This document shows, piece by piece, positions 8,108 through 17,696 of a stretch of DNA of 64,000 nt. The translations under genes were made by a program, and so were the position numbers. The notes beneath the pieces were generated by a model, which had not been told where the DNA came from, searched no databases, and was given only the letters and a program-made list of their open reading frames with translations. The stretch's first letter is position 1. Each line of letters begins with the position of its first letter. Source of the stretch: JAXHMM01 sp964528445 (GTDB taxonomy: Bacteria; Bacteroidota; Rhodothermia; Balneolales; Balneolaceae); assembly GCA_964528445.1 (NCBI GenBank), contig CAZGSL010000001.1:62001-126000 (forward strand). Direction: 5' to 3'.

Positions 8108-9040
8108 CTAAATAAAATCTCTCAGCGGCCGGTCCTGCTCGGCGTCCGCCAGCGTCTTGTGCATCTCTTCGTGCTGGCCGGCCGGTTCCAGGTGAATGGT
8201 GACGATGACATCTCCCTGGAGGGCGTTGATGAGCCGTTTCTCCAGGCGGGTGGCGTCCTCATGCGCTTTCTCAAGGTCCACTCCCGATTCGAACACCGCG
8301 TGCAGCTCGATCCATGTGGTCTGGCCGGTGGTACGGTGGCGCAGGTTGTGCACCCCGGTCATCTCCCCCGGCAGATCCTCGGAAATAATCTCCCGGATGA
8401 TGCGGTCGGCCTCCGGGTTCCGGGCGTCCATCAGTCCGTCGACCGAGTAGCGCAGCAGTTTGAATCCCTCGTACAGGATGTAGATGCCCAGGGCGCCCCC
8501 CACGAGGGAGTCCAGCACCTGCCAGCCGGTGAATCGGATGATGACCAGGGTGAAGACGGCGCCGGCGCTGGTCCAGACGTCGGTGAGGGTATGCGTGGCG
8601 TTGCTCACCACCATCATGTTGTTGTCCTCCCGCCCCACCTTCAGCAGGTAGCGTCCCAGGAGGTAGTTGACCGCTCCCGCCCCCACCAGGAAACCGATGC
8701 CCAGATCGATGTTCTGCACCGTATGGCCCAGCAGGTAGTGGCTGATGGACTGGTAGATGATGGTGAACCCGGCCAGGCTGACCACGATGCCCTCCACCCC
8801 GACCGAGAGGAACTCCACCCGCTCGTGGCCGTAGAGATGGTCCTCGTCGGCCGGTTTGGAGCTGAGCAGGAATCCGTAGTAGACGAAGGCCACGGCCAGG
8901 ATGTGAACGACCGACTCGGCGGCGTCTGAGAGGGCGGTGGTCGAATCGGTTACGTAGAACCCGGCTGCCTTGGCCGCCAGGGAGAGGAGGGAGACCAAAA
9001 GGCTGATCCGAAGGGCCGTTTTGGAACGGGATTGAGTCAA
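8108..9040 (-). CDS. Cation diffusion facilitator family transporter
   Basis: A 310-aa CDF transporter, which exports divalent metal ions such as Zn, Co, Fe or Mn in exchange for protons. The first membrane helix contains LVSLLSLAAKAAGFYVTDST. The second carries the metal-site pattern ALSDAAESVVHILAV (Asp and His spaced four apart), and DEDHLYGHERVEFLSVGVEG is the hallmark loop. The second metal half-site is VSNATHTLTDVWTS (H and D). After about residue 200 follows the cytoplasmic ferredoxin-like domain with EIISEDLPGEMTGVHNLRHR. The metal specificity is not evident. It converges on the nucleotidyltransferase with a 4-bp gap and is divergent from cca. Confidence 0.92.
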   Translation of the reverse strand: MTQSRSKTALRISLLVSLLSLAAKAAGFYVTDSTTALSDAAESVVHILAVAFVYYGFLLSSKPADEDHLYGHERVEFLSVGVEGIVVSLAGFTIIYQSISHYLLGHTVQNIDLGIGFLVGAGAVNYLLGRYLLKVGREDNNMMVVSNATHTLTDVWTSAGAVFTLVIIRFTGWQVLDSLVGGALGIYILYEGFKLLRYSVDGLMDARNPEADRIIREIISEDLPGEMTGVHNLRHRTTGQTTWIELHAVFESGVDLEKAHEDATRLEKRLINALQGDVIVTIHLEPAGQHEEMHKTLADAEQDRPLRDFI

Positions 9041-9155
9041 ATTTTCACTGTTATATTAGGACCCGAAAGATGGAGGAAAGAATACCTGAAAGCAAGCCCA
9101 TTACTTCTTATTTTGACGCTCATTTTACGCGACCGAACGAAAGCGGCGAGGTGCG

Positions 9156-10571
9156 GTGAAGGATCTTAATCCCGAACATAAAAGGATATTTGAGGTAATC
9201 TCCGATGCGGGAGAGAAGCTCGGGCAGCCCGTCTACGTCATCGGCGGGTATGTGAGGGACTACTATCTTGACCGGCTGGAGGAGAGCGATGCGACCGACA
9301 TCGATTTCGTGACCGTGGGGTCGGGGATCGAACTGGCCCGGGAAGTGGCGGAGCAGCTGGAGACCGACCGGGTTAACGTCTTCAAGCGGTTCGGCACCGC
9401 CCAGGTGAAAAGCGGGGAGCTGGACCTGGAGTTCGTGGGAGCGCGGAAGGAGAGCTACCGGAGCGACTCCCGGAAGCCGGTGGTGGAGGACGGTACGCTG
9501 GAAGACGACCAGCTGCGCCGCGATTTCACCATCAACGCCCTCTCCTGGTCGCTGAACAGGGAGAATTTCGGGGATCTGGTGGATCCCTTCGGGGGCATAC
9601 AGGACCTGAAAAAGCAGCTGATCCGCACGCCGGTGGATCCGGTGGAGACCTTCGACGACGATCCCCTCCGCATGATGCGCGCGGTCCGTTTCGCCGCCCA
9701 GCTCCGGTTCGAGATTGAGGAGCAGACCTTTCGGGCCATGGAGAAGATGGCCCCGCGCATAGAAATCGTCTCCAAGGAGCGCATCGCGGAGGAACTGAAC
9801 AAAATCGTCATGGCGCCGGTACCCTCCCGGGGTTTCGCCCTGCTCTTCCGGTCGGGCCTGCTGCACCATTTCTTCCCGGAACTGGTGAAGCTCCACGGCG
9901 TGGAGGAGGTCCGTGGGGTGCGCCACAAGGACAACTTCTGGCATACGCTGAAGGTACTGGACAACACCGCGGAGGCCAGCGACAACCTCTGGCTGCGGTG
10001 GGCAGCCATCATGCACGATATCGCCAAGCCGGCCACCCAGAAATTCGTGCCGGGCACGGGATGGACCTTCCACGGGCACGACGCCCTGGGCGCCAAATGG
10101 GTGAAACCCATCTTCCGCCGCCTGGGCCTGCCGCTGGACGAGCGCATGCGCTACGTACGCAAAATGGTTCGGCTTCACCTGCGCCCCATCGCCCTGGTCT
10201 CGGACGAGGTGACCGACAGCGCGGTCCGACGCCTGATTTACGAGGCGGGAGACGACATAGACGACCTGATGACCCTCTGCCGGGCGGATATCACCTCGAA
10301 AAACGAGCGGAAAGTGGAGCAGTACAACCGGAATTTCGATTACGTGGAGCGGAAGATCGAGGAGGTGGAGAAAAAAGACCGCCTGCGCAAATGGACGAAT
10401 CCCGTCAGCGGGGATGAGATCATGGAGGCCCTCGACCTGGAACCCGGTCCGGTGATCGGTGAGATCAAGGACGATATCCGGGAGGCCATCCTGGATGGGG
10501 AGATTCCCAACGAGCACGACGCCGCATTCGAGTACATGATGAAGATAAAAGACCGATACCTGAATGAGTGA
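9156..10571 (+). CDS. cca: CCA tRNA nucleotidyltransferase
   Basis: Adds or repairs the 3' CCA end of tRNAs without a nucleic-acid template. The 471-aa protein has the class II nucleotidyltransferase head with GGYVRD at residues 30-35 and the metal-binding ATDIDF at 46-51. RRDFTINAL marks the neck region, and an HD domain carries WAAIMHDIAKPA (His287-Asp288). The HD domain resembles those with phosphohydrolase activity in other CCA enzymes. The start is GTG at 9156, the only reasonable start before the conserved region. Its last 8 bases overlap ispE. A poly(A) polymerase is the alternative in this family, but a single copy with this layout is normally CCA-adding. Confidence 0.93.
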   Translation: MKDLNPEHKRIFEVISDAGEKLGQPVYVIGGYVRDYYLDRLEESDATDIDFVTVGSGIELAREVAEQLETDRVNVFKRFGTAQVKSGELDLEFVGARKESYRSDSRKPVVEDGTLEDDQLRRDFTINALSWSLNRENFGDLVDPFGGIQDLKKQLIRTPVDPVETFDDDPLRMMRAVRFAAQLRFEIEEQTFRAMEKMAPRIEIVSKERIAEELNKIVMAPVPSRGFALLFRSGLLHHFFPELVKLHGVEEVRGVRHKDNFWHTLKVLDNTAEASDNLWLRWAAIMHDIAKPATQKFVPGTGWTFHGHDALGAKWVKPIFRRLGLPLDERMRYVRKMVRLHLRPIALVSDEVTDSAVRRLIYEAGDDIDDLMTLCRADITSKNERKVEQYNRNFDYVERKIEEVEKKDRLRKWTNPVSGDEIMEALDLEPGPVIGEIKDDIREAILDGEIPNEHDAAFEYMMKIKDRYLNE

Positions 10572-11445
10572 ATCCTGGCTGGCCTATTCCCACGCTAAAA
10601 TCAACCTGGGGCTTCAGGTGCTGGAGCGCCTGCCGGCGGGGTACCACCGTATCGAGACCGGAATCTGTTTCCTGGAGTGGAAAGACCGCTTCGAAGTGCA
10701 GCAGGCGGGAAGCTACGAGCTGGAGATCGACAGCGAGCATGAGCAGGATATTCCGACCGGCGAGCGCAACCTGATCACCCGGGCGGTAAAAAAACTCGAG
10801 CGCTACGTGGGACTGAAGAGCCATTACCATTTTCGGGTGACGAAAAATATCCCGGCGGGCGCCGGCCTGGGCGGGGGGAGCAGCAACGCCGCCCTCACCC
10901 TCCGCATGCTGAACAAGATCGAGGAGATGGGACTGAGCGAGGATGAGCTGGTGGACATGGGGAGGGACCTGGGGGCCGACGTCCCCCTCTTCATACGTGG
11001 CAAGACGGGCATCGCATCGGGGATCGGCCACGATATCGAGGAACTCTCCCTGCAGCCGGACCTCTGGATCGTGACCTGTTTTCCTAATCAGCCCAGCGGC
11101 ACCCGGGAGGCGTACGAGCGGTGCCGGCCCGATCCCGATCCCGATTTTCCCCTCCGGCGCGTGCTGACCGAAGAGGAACCGGAGGAGTGGCGGTATATCC
11201 TCCACAACGACCTGGAGCCGGCCGTCTTTCCGCGCATCAACGTCGCGGGCAACCTGAAGGACCAGTTCTACGAGTTCGGGTCGGTCTACGCCTCAATGAG
11301 CGGGAGCGGGTCGGCGGTATACGGGCTGTTCGAGCAGGATTTCGTGGCGATAAACGCCTACGAGGGCCTCCTGGAACTGGACTATCCGGCCAACCTCACC
11401 CGCCCCGGATTTTCGCCCGACAGGGGTATCTACCGAAAGGAGTAA
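10564..11445 (+). CDS. ispE: 4-diphosphocytidyl-2-C-methyl-D-erythritol kinase
   Basis: GHMP-family kinase of the MEP isoprenoid pathway; it phosphorylates CDP-ME at the 2-hydroxyl with ATP. The 293-aa protein has the N-terminal AKINLGLQV (about 10-18) and the ATP-binding motif IPAGAGLGGGSSNAA (about 97-111). GADVPLFIRG lies in the second GHMP motif, and the C-terminal motif MSGSGSAVYGLF is present. All IspE hallmarks are seen and length is normal. The ATG overlaps cca by 8 bp, so the two are likely translated from one mRNA. The pair has no obvious functional link, although ispE often sits near tRNA genes or enzymes in bacteria. Confidence 0.95.
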   Translation: MSESWLAYSHAKINLGLQVLERLPAGYHRIETGICFLEWKDRFEVQQAGSYELEIDSEHEQDIPTGERNLITRAVKKLERYVGLKSHYHFRVTKNIPAGAGLGGGSSNAALTLRMLNKIEEMGLSEDELVDMGRDLGADVPLFIRGKTGIASGIGHDIEELSLQPDLWIVTCFPNQPSGTREAYERCRPDPDPDFPLRRVLTEEEPEEWRYILHNDLEPAVFPRINVAGNLKDQFYEFGSVYASMSGSGSAVYGLFEQDFVAINAYEGLLELDYPANLTRPGFSPDRGIYRKE

Positions 11446-11543
11446 GAGCGGGCGTGAACCGGTAAAATTAGGAATTGGGAACGGGCTTTGGTTATTTGGA
11501 TACAACGGGATTCCACAGGAGATAACAAAGGAGCAGACAGGCG

Positions 11544-14006
11544 ATGAGCAGCCGGCGAAACGGTGACCTGCGAACGGGCATGGACAAGAATGCCTTCCGG
11601 GAGGATATCAAACAGCATCTCTACTACACGCTGGCAAAAGACCGGTACTCCTCCACCGAATGGGATCTCTACCAGAGCGTGGTGCTGAGCGTCATGGACC
11701 GTCTCCACGCCCGGTGGATCACCACCCAGCAGGAGTACTACGAAAAAGACTCCAAGCGGGTCTATTACCTCTCCATGGAGTACCTGATCGGGCGGCTGCT
11801 GGACAACATGCTGATCAACCTGGGGATCCAGGATGTGGCCGCGGAAGCGTTCGAGGAACTGGGACTGGATTACGAGGCCATCCGCGAGGCGGAAGTGGAC
11901 GCCGGACTGGGAAACGGGGGACTGGGCCGGCTGGCCGCCTGCTACCTGGATTCCATGGCCACTCTCGGCATTCCCGCCATCGGCTACGGCATCCGATACG
12001 ACTACGGCATTTTCGACCAGGAGATCCGCGACGGCTACCAGGTGGAGCAGCCCGACCTCTGGCTGCAGTACGGCTATCCCTGGGGGGTGGTGAGACCCAA
12101 GATCCAGTACCCCATTCCCTTCTACGGGGAGACGGTCTCCTACGAGGACGAGGACGGAAAGCTGCGATACGACTGGGTCAACACCCACCCCGTGATCGCC
12201 CTGGCCTACGATACGCCCATCCCGGGCTACGGTAACGACAAGGCCAATCACCTGCGGCTCTGGAAGGCGGTTTCGGCCCATTCGCTGGACCTGGAACGGT
12301 TCAACGAGGGGGATTACGTGGACGCCATCCGCAAGAACCTGATGGAGGAGAACATCTCCCGGGTGCTCTATCCCAACGACAAGGTGATGGCGGGCCAGGA
12401 GCTGCGGCTCAAGCAGGAGTACTTCCTGGTGGCCTCCTCGCTCAGGGACGCCCTCCGGCGTTTCAAGAAGCAGTTTGACGACCTGCGGCGCATCCCGGAA
12501 AAGATCGCCGTCCAGTGCAACGACACCCATCCCCTCCTGGCCATACCGGAACTGATGCGCCTGCTGATGGACAAGGAGAAACTGGACTGGTCGACCGCCT
12601 GGGAGATCGTCTCCGGCACCGTCCACTACACCAACCACACCCTGCTTCCCGAAGCGCTGGAGAAGTGGTCGATGTCGCTGATGAGCACCCTTCTCCCGCG
12701 GCACGCGCAGATTATTCGCGAGATCGACCGGCGTTTCATAAACTCCCTCGATGTAAGGGGCAGGGAGGACGAGGAGCGGAAGGAACGGATGCGGATCGTC
12801 ACCCAGGAGATGAACAGCACCATTCGCATGGGCAACCTGGGAGTGATCGGCTCCCGGCGGGTCAACGGGGTCTCCCAGGTGCACGGGAAACTGATGAAGG
12901 AGACCACCTTCCGGGATTTCCACGAGGAGTATCCCGAAAAGTTTACCGCCATTACCAACGGCATCACCCCGCGGCGCTGGCTGCGTCAGTGCAACCCGGA
13001 GCTCTCGGAGCTGATCAGCGGGGAGATCGGCGACGGCTGGGTGCGGGACCTGGACCGGCTGCAGGAGCTGGAGCCGCTGGCGGGCGACGTCGGATTCCTG
13101 GAGGCGTTCGAGGAGGTGAAGCAGGCCAAGAAGGAGCAGCTTGCCGGGCACATCCGGGAGGAGCTGGATCTGCAGGTATCTCCCGACGCCCTCTTTGATA
13201 TCCAGGTAAAGCGGATCCACGAGTACAAGCGGCAGCTGCTGGCGGCCTTGCACGCCGCGGCCCTCTACAACGAAATCAAGGAGGATCCAGGCTGCGACCG
13301 GCTGCCCCGCGTGCTGCTTTTCGCCGGCAAGGCGGCGCCGGGCTACGCCATGGCCAAGCTGCACGTGAAGCTGATCACCAGCATCGCCTCCACCATCAAC
13401 GCGGATCCCGATATGGAGGGGCGGCTGCAGTGTGTCTTTCTGCCCAACTACAGCGTCTCGCTGGCCGAGCGGATGATCCCGGCCGCCAACCTATCCGAGC
13501 AGATCTCCACGGCCGGCATGGAGGCATCTGGAACCGGCAACATGAAGTTCGCCCTGAACGGGGCGCTGACGGTGGGCACTTGGGACGGGGCCAACATCGA
13601 GATCGCCGAGCGCGTGGGGGAGGAGAACATCTTTATCTTCGGCCACAGCGTGGAGGAGGTGGAGGAACTGCGGGGCGGTTCCTACCGCCCGGCGGAGAAG
13701 CTGGAGGAGCTGCCCCGCCTGCGCCGGGTGCTGGACCAGCTTCGGGAGGGATTCTTCTGCCCGGAAGAGCCGGACCTGTTTCAGCCGGTGCTCAACAGCC
13801 TGCTCAGCCAGGGCGACTATTTCATGGTGCTGGCCGATTTTGAGTCGTACTGGCGGAAACAGCTGGAGATAGAGGAGGCCTACCGGGACCGGCAGGACTG
13901 GAACCGCCGCGCGGTGAAGAACGTGGCCAGCATGGGCTACTTTTCGTCAGACCGCTCGATCCGCGAATACGCCGAAAAGATCTGGCAGGTGCCGGTGGAC
14001 GGATAG
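11544..14006 (+). CDS. glgP: Glycogen/alpha-glucan phosphorylase
   Basis: An 820-aa GT35 phosphorylase that releases glucose-1-phosphate from alpha-1,4-glucans using pyridoxal phosphate. The motifs YLSMEYLIGR near the N-terminus, AGLGNGGLGRLAACYLDSMA, and the PLP-site string EASGTGNMKFALNGALTVG with Lys668 are intact. Length matches maltodextrin/glycogen phosphorylases. ATG 11544 follows AAAGGAG about 10 bases upstream; an alternative ATG is at 11580. It is flanked by ispE (98-bp gap) and a convergent hydrolase. It supplies glucose-1-phosphate for central metabolism; no other glycogen gene is in the window. Confidence 0.96.
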   Translation: MSSRRNGDLRTGMDKNAFREDIKQHLYYTLAKDRYSSTEWDLYQSVVLSVMDRLHARWITTQQEYYEKDSKRVYYLSMEYLIGRLLDNMLINLGIQDVAAEAFEELGLDYEAIREAEVDAGLGNGGLGRLAACYLDSMATLGIPAIGYGIRYDYGIFDQEIRDGYQVEQPDLWLQYGYPWGVVRPKIQYPIPFYGETVSYEDEDGKLRYDWVNTHPVIALAYDTPIPGYGNDKANHLRLWKAVSAHSLDLERFNEGDYVDAIRKNLMEENISRVLYPNDKVMAGQELRLKQEYFLVASSLRDALRRFKKQFDDLRRIPEKIAVQCNDTHPLLAIPELMRLLMDKEKLDWSTAWEIVSGTVHYTNHTLLPEALEKWSMSLMSTLLPRHAQIIREIDRRFINSLDVRGREDEERKERMRIVTQEMNSTIRMGNLGVIGSRRVNGVSQVHGKLMKETTFRDFHEEYPEKFTAITNGITPRRWLRQCNPELSELISGEIGDGWVRDLDRLQELEPLAGDVGFLEAFEEVKQAKKEQLAGHIREELDLQVSPDALFDIQVKRIHEYKRQLLAALHAAALYNEIKEDPGCDRLPRVLLFAGKAAPGYAMAKLHVKLITSIASTINADPDMEGRLQCVFLPNYSVSLAERMIPAANLSEQISTAGMEASGTGNMKFALNGALTVGTWDGANIEIAERVGEENIFIFGHSVEEVEELRGGSYRPAEKLEELPRLRRVLDQLREGFFCPEEPDLFQPVLNSLLSQGDYFMVLADFESYWRKQLEIEEAYRDRQDWNRRAVKNVASMGYFSSDRSIREYAEKIWQVPVDG

Positions 14007-14007
14007 G

Positions 14008-14676
14008 TCAGAGCAGCTCCTCCATCAACTCGCGGGTCATCTTGATCTCATCCTCGTTGACCGTATGGCCCATGTTGGGGTAGATGATCTTGGTCACCTC
14101 TCCGCCCAGCTGCTTCATCACCTCCGCCGTGGTATCGACCCGCTCCTCGGGGATATGGGGGTCGTTGCTGCTGCAGCCCAGGAAGACGGGCGTTCCCTCC
14201 AGGTCGCCCGAATAGTTTTCTGAGTCTACCGAGGGACCTATAAGTCCCCCGCTGTATCCGACGATTGCCCCGAAACGGCGGGGATGGCGCGCGGCGTACT
14301 CGGTGGCCAGGCAGGCGCCCTGCGAGAAGCCCAGCAGGACCGTCTTCTCCGCCGGAATGCCCTCCTCTTTCAGCCGGCCCAGCAAGTCGTGTATCTTCTG
14401 GAGACCGCTGTCGAGTCCCGGCTGGTTCTTCTCTTTCTCTTCCAGGAAGGAGTAGGGGTACCAGGTATGGCCGGAAGCCTGCGGGGCCAGGTAGCGAAAC
14501 TGTGGCATGTCGAATTCGCGGGCCAGTCCCATCATCCCGGCCGCGGTGGCGCCCCGGCCGTGGACCAGGATCATGGCGGCTTCGGCCTCCTCCGGCGGAG
14601 CGCCTGCCTTCTCAACGGCGCCGTTCTGATGGGGTCCCGAAAAGGGGTTGTCGTAATCGGCTCGAAACAGGGTCAT
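14008..14676 (-). CDS. Carboxylesterase/phospholipase, MhqD-like alpha/beta hydrolase
   Basis: A 222-aa serine hydrolase of the carboxylesterase/phospholipase (YpfH/MhqD) family. The nucleophile elbow LLGFSQGACLA puts Ser118 in GFSQG. Asp172 (SSNDPHIPEERV) and His204 (NMGHTV) complete the likely triad, and LVHGRGATAAGMM forms the oxyanion region. The start overlaps the end of the ring-cleaving dioxygenase by 4 bp, and the two are the classical MhqO-MhqD pair that protects against quinones and related electrophiles in Firmicutes. The role in quinone detoxification is inferred from this pairing; the exact substrate is unknown. Confidence 0.88.
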   Translation of the reverse strand: MTLFRADYDNPFSGPHQNGAVEKAGAPPEEAEAAMILVHGRGATAAGMMGLAREFDMPQFRYLAPQASGHTWYPYSFLEEKEKNQPGLDSGLQKIHDLLGRLKEEGIPAEKTVLLGFSQGACLATEYAARHPRRFGAIVGYSGGLIGPSVDSENYSGDLEGTPVFLGCSSNDPHIPEERVDTTAEVMKQLGGEVTKIIYPNMGHTVNEDEIKMTRELMEELL

Positions 14677-15593
14677 GGCAGCTCCTCCAGGGATTTTTCA
14701 ATGCGCGTTCTCTCCTCCTCCAGCCACGGCGGCAGCCGGAGGCCGTTTCCCAGCTCCGCCGCCTCTTCGTCAACCGTAAAACCGGGACCGTCGGTGGCGA
14801 TTTCAAAAAGCACACCGCCCGGTTCGTGGAAATAGACCGAGCGGAAGTAGCGGCGATCCTTGCGGTCGGTAAGGTGATAGCCCAGATCGGCCAGCCGGCG
14901 AACCAGCTTGTCCTGCTCCTCTTCGTCTTCCGCCCGGAAGGCGACGTGGTGCACGGTTCCCCGGCCGGGCCTGCCCTCGAGGGGCGCCTGATCGATAATT
15001 TCAACGGCCGCACCTGCGCCGCTCCTCGCGGTATAGAGCGTCCGCTCCTCCTCCCGGCCGGATTTTTCGAAACCCAGCAGGTCGGTGAGCAGGCGGGCGG
15101 TGGGGGCGGCCGATTCCTCCGCGAGGGTGACCCCGCGGATGTAGCGGATGGCGTGTTCGGCGGGGATGCGGCGTGTTTCCCAGCCTTTCGTCTCCCCCGC
15201 CGGGGGATCGGCCACCAGTTCCAGGTGAAGTCCGTCGGGATCCTGTAGCCCGAGCACCTGCCGCCCGAAACGTTCGAAGGGTTCCATGTAATCGACGTCG
15301 TTCTCCGCCAGGTACTCCGCCCAGAAGTCCAGGGAGCCTTCGGGTACGGCAAGGGCGACCGCCACGGCCTGCCCGCAGTCCGGCTCCCCCCGCTCCAGGC
15401 GGGACCAGGGGAAAAAGGTAATCACGCTGCCCGGCCGCCCCGTTTCGTCCCCGTAATAGAGATGATAGATGGAGGGATCGTCGTAGTTGACCGTTTTTTT
15501 GACCAGTCTCATGCCCAGCAGGTGGCTGTAGAAACGGTAGTTCTCCTGCGGATCTCCCGCGACGGCCGTTATGTGATGTATGCCCCTGCTCAA
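14673..15593 (-). CDS. Ring-cleaving dioxygenase, MhqO/glyoxalase family
   Basis: A 306-aa vicinal-oxygen-chelate protein with two glyoxalase-like halves. The N-terminus IHHITAVAGDPQENYRFYSH is characteristic of MhqO-type ring-cleaving dioxygenases. Probable metal ligands are His6 or His7, His215 or His216 (GTVHHVAFR) and Glu264 (GGVLFEIATDG). Such enzymes open hydroquinone or catechol-like rings using Fe(II). It sits between an SDR oxidoreductase (5 bp upstream) and an esterase (4-bp overlap), forming a three-gene minus-strand operon that would reduce, cleave and hydrolyse aromatic electrophiles. The substrate is not known. Confidence 0.9.
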   Translation of the reverse strand: MSRGIHHITAVAGDPQENYRFYSHLLGMRLVKKTVNYDDPSIYHLYYGDETGRPGSVITFFPWSRLERGEPDCGQAVAVALAVPEGSLDFWAEYLAENDVDYMEPFERFGRQVLGLQDPDGLHLELVADPPAGETKGWETRRIPAEHAIRYIRGVTLAEESAAPTARLLTDLLGFEKSGREEERTLYTARSGAGAAVEIIDQAPLEGRPGRGTVHHVAFRAEDEEEQDKLVRRLADLGYHLTDRKDRRYFRSVYFHEPGGVLFEIATDGPGFTVDEEAAELGNGLRLPPWLEEERTRIEKSLEELP

Positions 15594-15598
15594 ACCGT

Positions 15599-16318
15599 TT
15601 ATGATTGTCCGTAAACAGGAACGACGCCCCCGCGGGTGACCCGGTTGTGCGGCGAGACGAGGTAACGAATCTGCGAGGCGATCTCCTCCGGTTTGGGCCA
15701 GCGCCCGTGATCGGCGTCCGGCATGGCCTGGCGGTTCGCTTCGGTATCAATGATGGAGGGAGCCACGGCATTTACCAGGATCTCCTCCTCCGCCAGTTCC
15801 TCGCCCAGCGCGCCGGTGAGCGCGGCCACCCCCGCCTTCGCCGCTGTATAGGCCGACATTCCCGCTCCCTGGCGGGGTTCCAGGGCGGGACGGGAGGCGA
15901 CATTGACCAGGCGACCCCCCTTTCCGGCCTGTCGGATATGCCGCACGGCGGCGCGGCAGCAGTTGTAGCAGGTGAGGGTGTTCATGGTCCACTGCCGGGT
16001 GAACTCCCCGGCCGGGGTGTCGGAGATCTTTCCCATGCCGAATCCTCCCGCGATGTGCACCGATCCCCATAGCGGCCCCATCTCGTCGACCGCCCGGGAG
16101 TAGAAGTGGCCGGCCTGTTTCTCCTCGGCCAGATCGATATCGGCCCGGATAAAAAGCCGTTCGCCCGACTCGAAAGGGGCCTCTTCCATCTCTTCCTGGC
16201 TGTAGCAGGGTACGCTGCACCGCGCGCCCTCATCCAGAAGCATCCGGGTCACCGCGGTGCCGAGGCTGCCCGCTCCCCCCGTAACGATAATGTGAAGACC
16301 GTCAAGATCCGGTTCCAT
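15599..16318 (-). CDS. SDR-family NAD(P)-dependent oxidoreductase
   Basis: Short-chain dehydrogenase of about 239 aa. The cofactor loop is TGGAGSLG (residues 13-20), and the catalytic pattern has Tyr and Lys in SAYTAAKAG, with VNAVAPSIIDT afterward. The frame is open up to 16366, but the ATG at 16318 has a clear AGAGGA ribosome site 5-6 bases upstream and starts right before the Rossmann fold, so I chose it. It is the first gene of the SDR-MhqO-MhqD-like operon. Substrate unknown; a role in reducing a quinone or aldehyde is inference from the neighbours. Confidence 0.88.
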   Translation of the reverse strand: MEPDLDGLHIIVTGGAGSLGTAVTRMLLDEGARCSVPCYSQEEMEEAPFESGERLFIRADIDLAEEKQAGHFYSRAVDEMGPLWGSVHIAGGFGMGKISDTPAGEFTRQWTMNTLTCYNCCRAAVRHIRQAGKGGRLVNVASRPALEPRQGAGMSAYTAAKAGVAALTGALGEELAEEEILVNAVAPSIIDTEANRQAMPDADHGRWPKPEEIASQIRYLVSPHNRVTRGGVVPVYGQS

Positions 16319-16463
16319 AAATCCTCTATTTTCGTTTGAATGGATCTGTAAATGTACAATACCCAAACGATTCCCTCCGTTCCACGGCGTCGGATAAATG
16401 CTTTTTTTATGGTTGCCCCGCGAGTGTTAATTTAGGCTGTCGAATGCGGAAACCCCTCGTATC

Positions 16464-17696
16464 ATGAATATCTTTTCCATCGTCATTCTGGCCGCCCTCG
16501 CGGTCGATTTCCTGCTGAACCTGGCGGCCGACCTGCTGAACCTCCGGGCGCTCGGGGAGGAGCTTCCGGAGGAGTTCGAGGACGTGTACGACCGCGAGAC
16601 CTACGCCCGCTCCCAGGAGTACACCCGGGCGAGGACCCGTTTCGGGCTGCTCACCTCCGCCTTCAACCTGGCCCTGCTGCTGGCGTTCTGGTTTCTGGGG
16701 GGATTCAACTGGCTGGACGGGGTGGTGAGGAGCTGGGAATGGGGCGTCGTCGGCACGGGTCTGGCCTATATCGGGATCCTGGTGTTTTTCAAAAGTGTGC
16801 TCTCCCTCCCCTTTCGCGTCTATTCCACTTTCGTGATCGAGGAGCGTTTCGGATTCAATAAGACGACCCCGAAAACCTTCGTCCTGGACATGCTGAAGGG
16901 ACTGGGGCTGGCCGTGGCGCTCGGGGGACCGCTGCTGGCGGGAATTATCGCCTTCTTTACTTGGGGCGGGCCCTACGCATGGCTGTACGCGTGGGGCGCG
17001 GTTACGCTGTTTACGCTCTTCGTGCAGTTTATCGCGCCACGCTGGATCATGCCGCTGTTTAACGAATTCGAACCGCTGGAGGAGGGAGAGCTGCGCAGCA
17101 TGATAAGGGAATACGCCGAGAGGGTGCGCTTCTCCCTGGAGGGGGTTTACGTGATGGACGGCTCCCGGCGATCCAGCAAGTCCAATGCCTTCTTTACCGG
17201 TTTCGGAAAGAACAAAAGGATCGCGCTGTACGACACTCTTATCGAGAAACACAGCGAGGAGGAGCTGGTGGCGGTGCTGGCCCACGAGATTGGCCACTAC
17301 AAGAAGAAGCACATTCTGAAAAACATTCTGGCGAGCGTGGCGCAGGCGGGCGTGATGTTCTGGCTGCTCTCGGTTTTCCTGGAATCGCCGGGCCTCTACG
17401 AAGCCTTTTACATGGATCAGATGTCGGTCTACGCCGGACTGGTGTTTTTCGGGCTGCTCTACGCTCCGCTGGACATGCTGCTCTCCATCCTGATGCAGAT
17501 GATCTCCCGCCGCTACGAGTACGAGGCGGACTCCTTCGCGGCGGAGACCTACCGGCCGGGCCCCATGGTTCGGGCCCTGAAGAAGCTGTCGGCCGACAAC
17601 CTCTCCAACCTGACCCCGCATCCCTTTTACGTCTTTTTGAACTATTCGCACCCGCCGGTGCTGGAGCGAATACGCGCGCTGCGCTCGGCCGGCTGA
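16464..17696 (+). CDS. M48 metallopeptidase, Ste24/CAAX prenyl protease type
   Basis: A 410-aa integral membrane zinc protease. The zinc motif is LAHEIGHYKKKH, with His274, Glu275 and His278. The third ligand is the Glu of YEYEADSFA about 80 residues later, followed by the Ste24-type LSADNLSNLTPHPFYVFLNYSHPP. About six or seven hydrophobic segments are present from residue 2 onward. Ste24 proteins process prenylated peptides in eukaryotes; bacterial members probably do membrane-protein quality control. It is divergent from the SDR operon over 145 bp and is followed by a weak terminator-like hairpin. Confidence 0.92.
   Translation: MNIFSIVILAALAVDFLLNLAADLLNLRALGEELPEEFEDVYDRETYARSQEYTRARTRFGLLTSAFNLALLLAFWFLGGFNWLDGVVRSWEWGVVGTGLAYIGILVFFKSVLSLPFRVYSTFVIEERFGFNKTTPKTFVLDMLKGLGLAVALGGPLLAGIIAFFTWGGPYAWLYAWGAVTLFTLFVQFIAPRWIMPLFNEFEPLEEGELRSMIREYAERVRFSLEGVYVMDGSRRSSKSNAFFTGFGKNKRIALYDTLIEKHSEEELVAVLAHEIGHYKKKHILKNILASVAQAGVMFWLLSVFLESPGLYEAFYMDQMSVYAGLVFFGLLYAPLDMLLSILMQMISRRYEYEADSFAAETYRPGPMVRALKKLSADNLSNLTPHPFYVFLNYSHPPVLERIRALRSAG

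Noticed and set aside
11430..13364. Minus-strand frame opposite glgP (644 aa)
   Set aside because: Antisense to a clear phosphorylase with intact PLP site.
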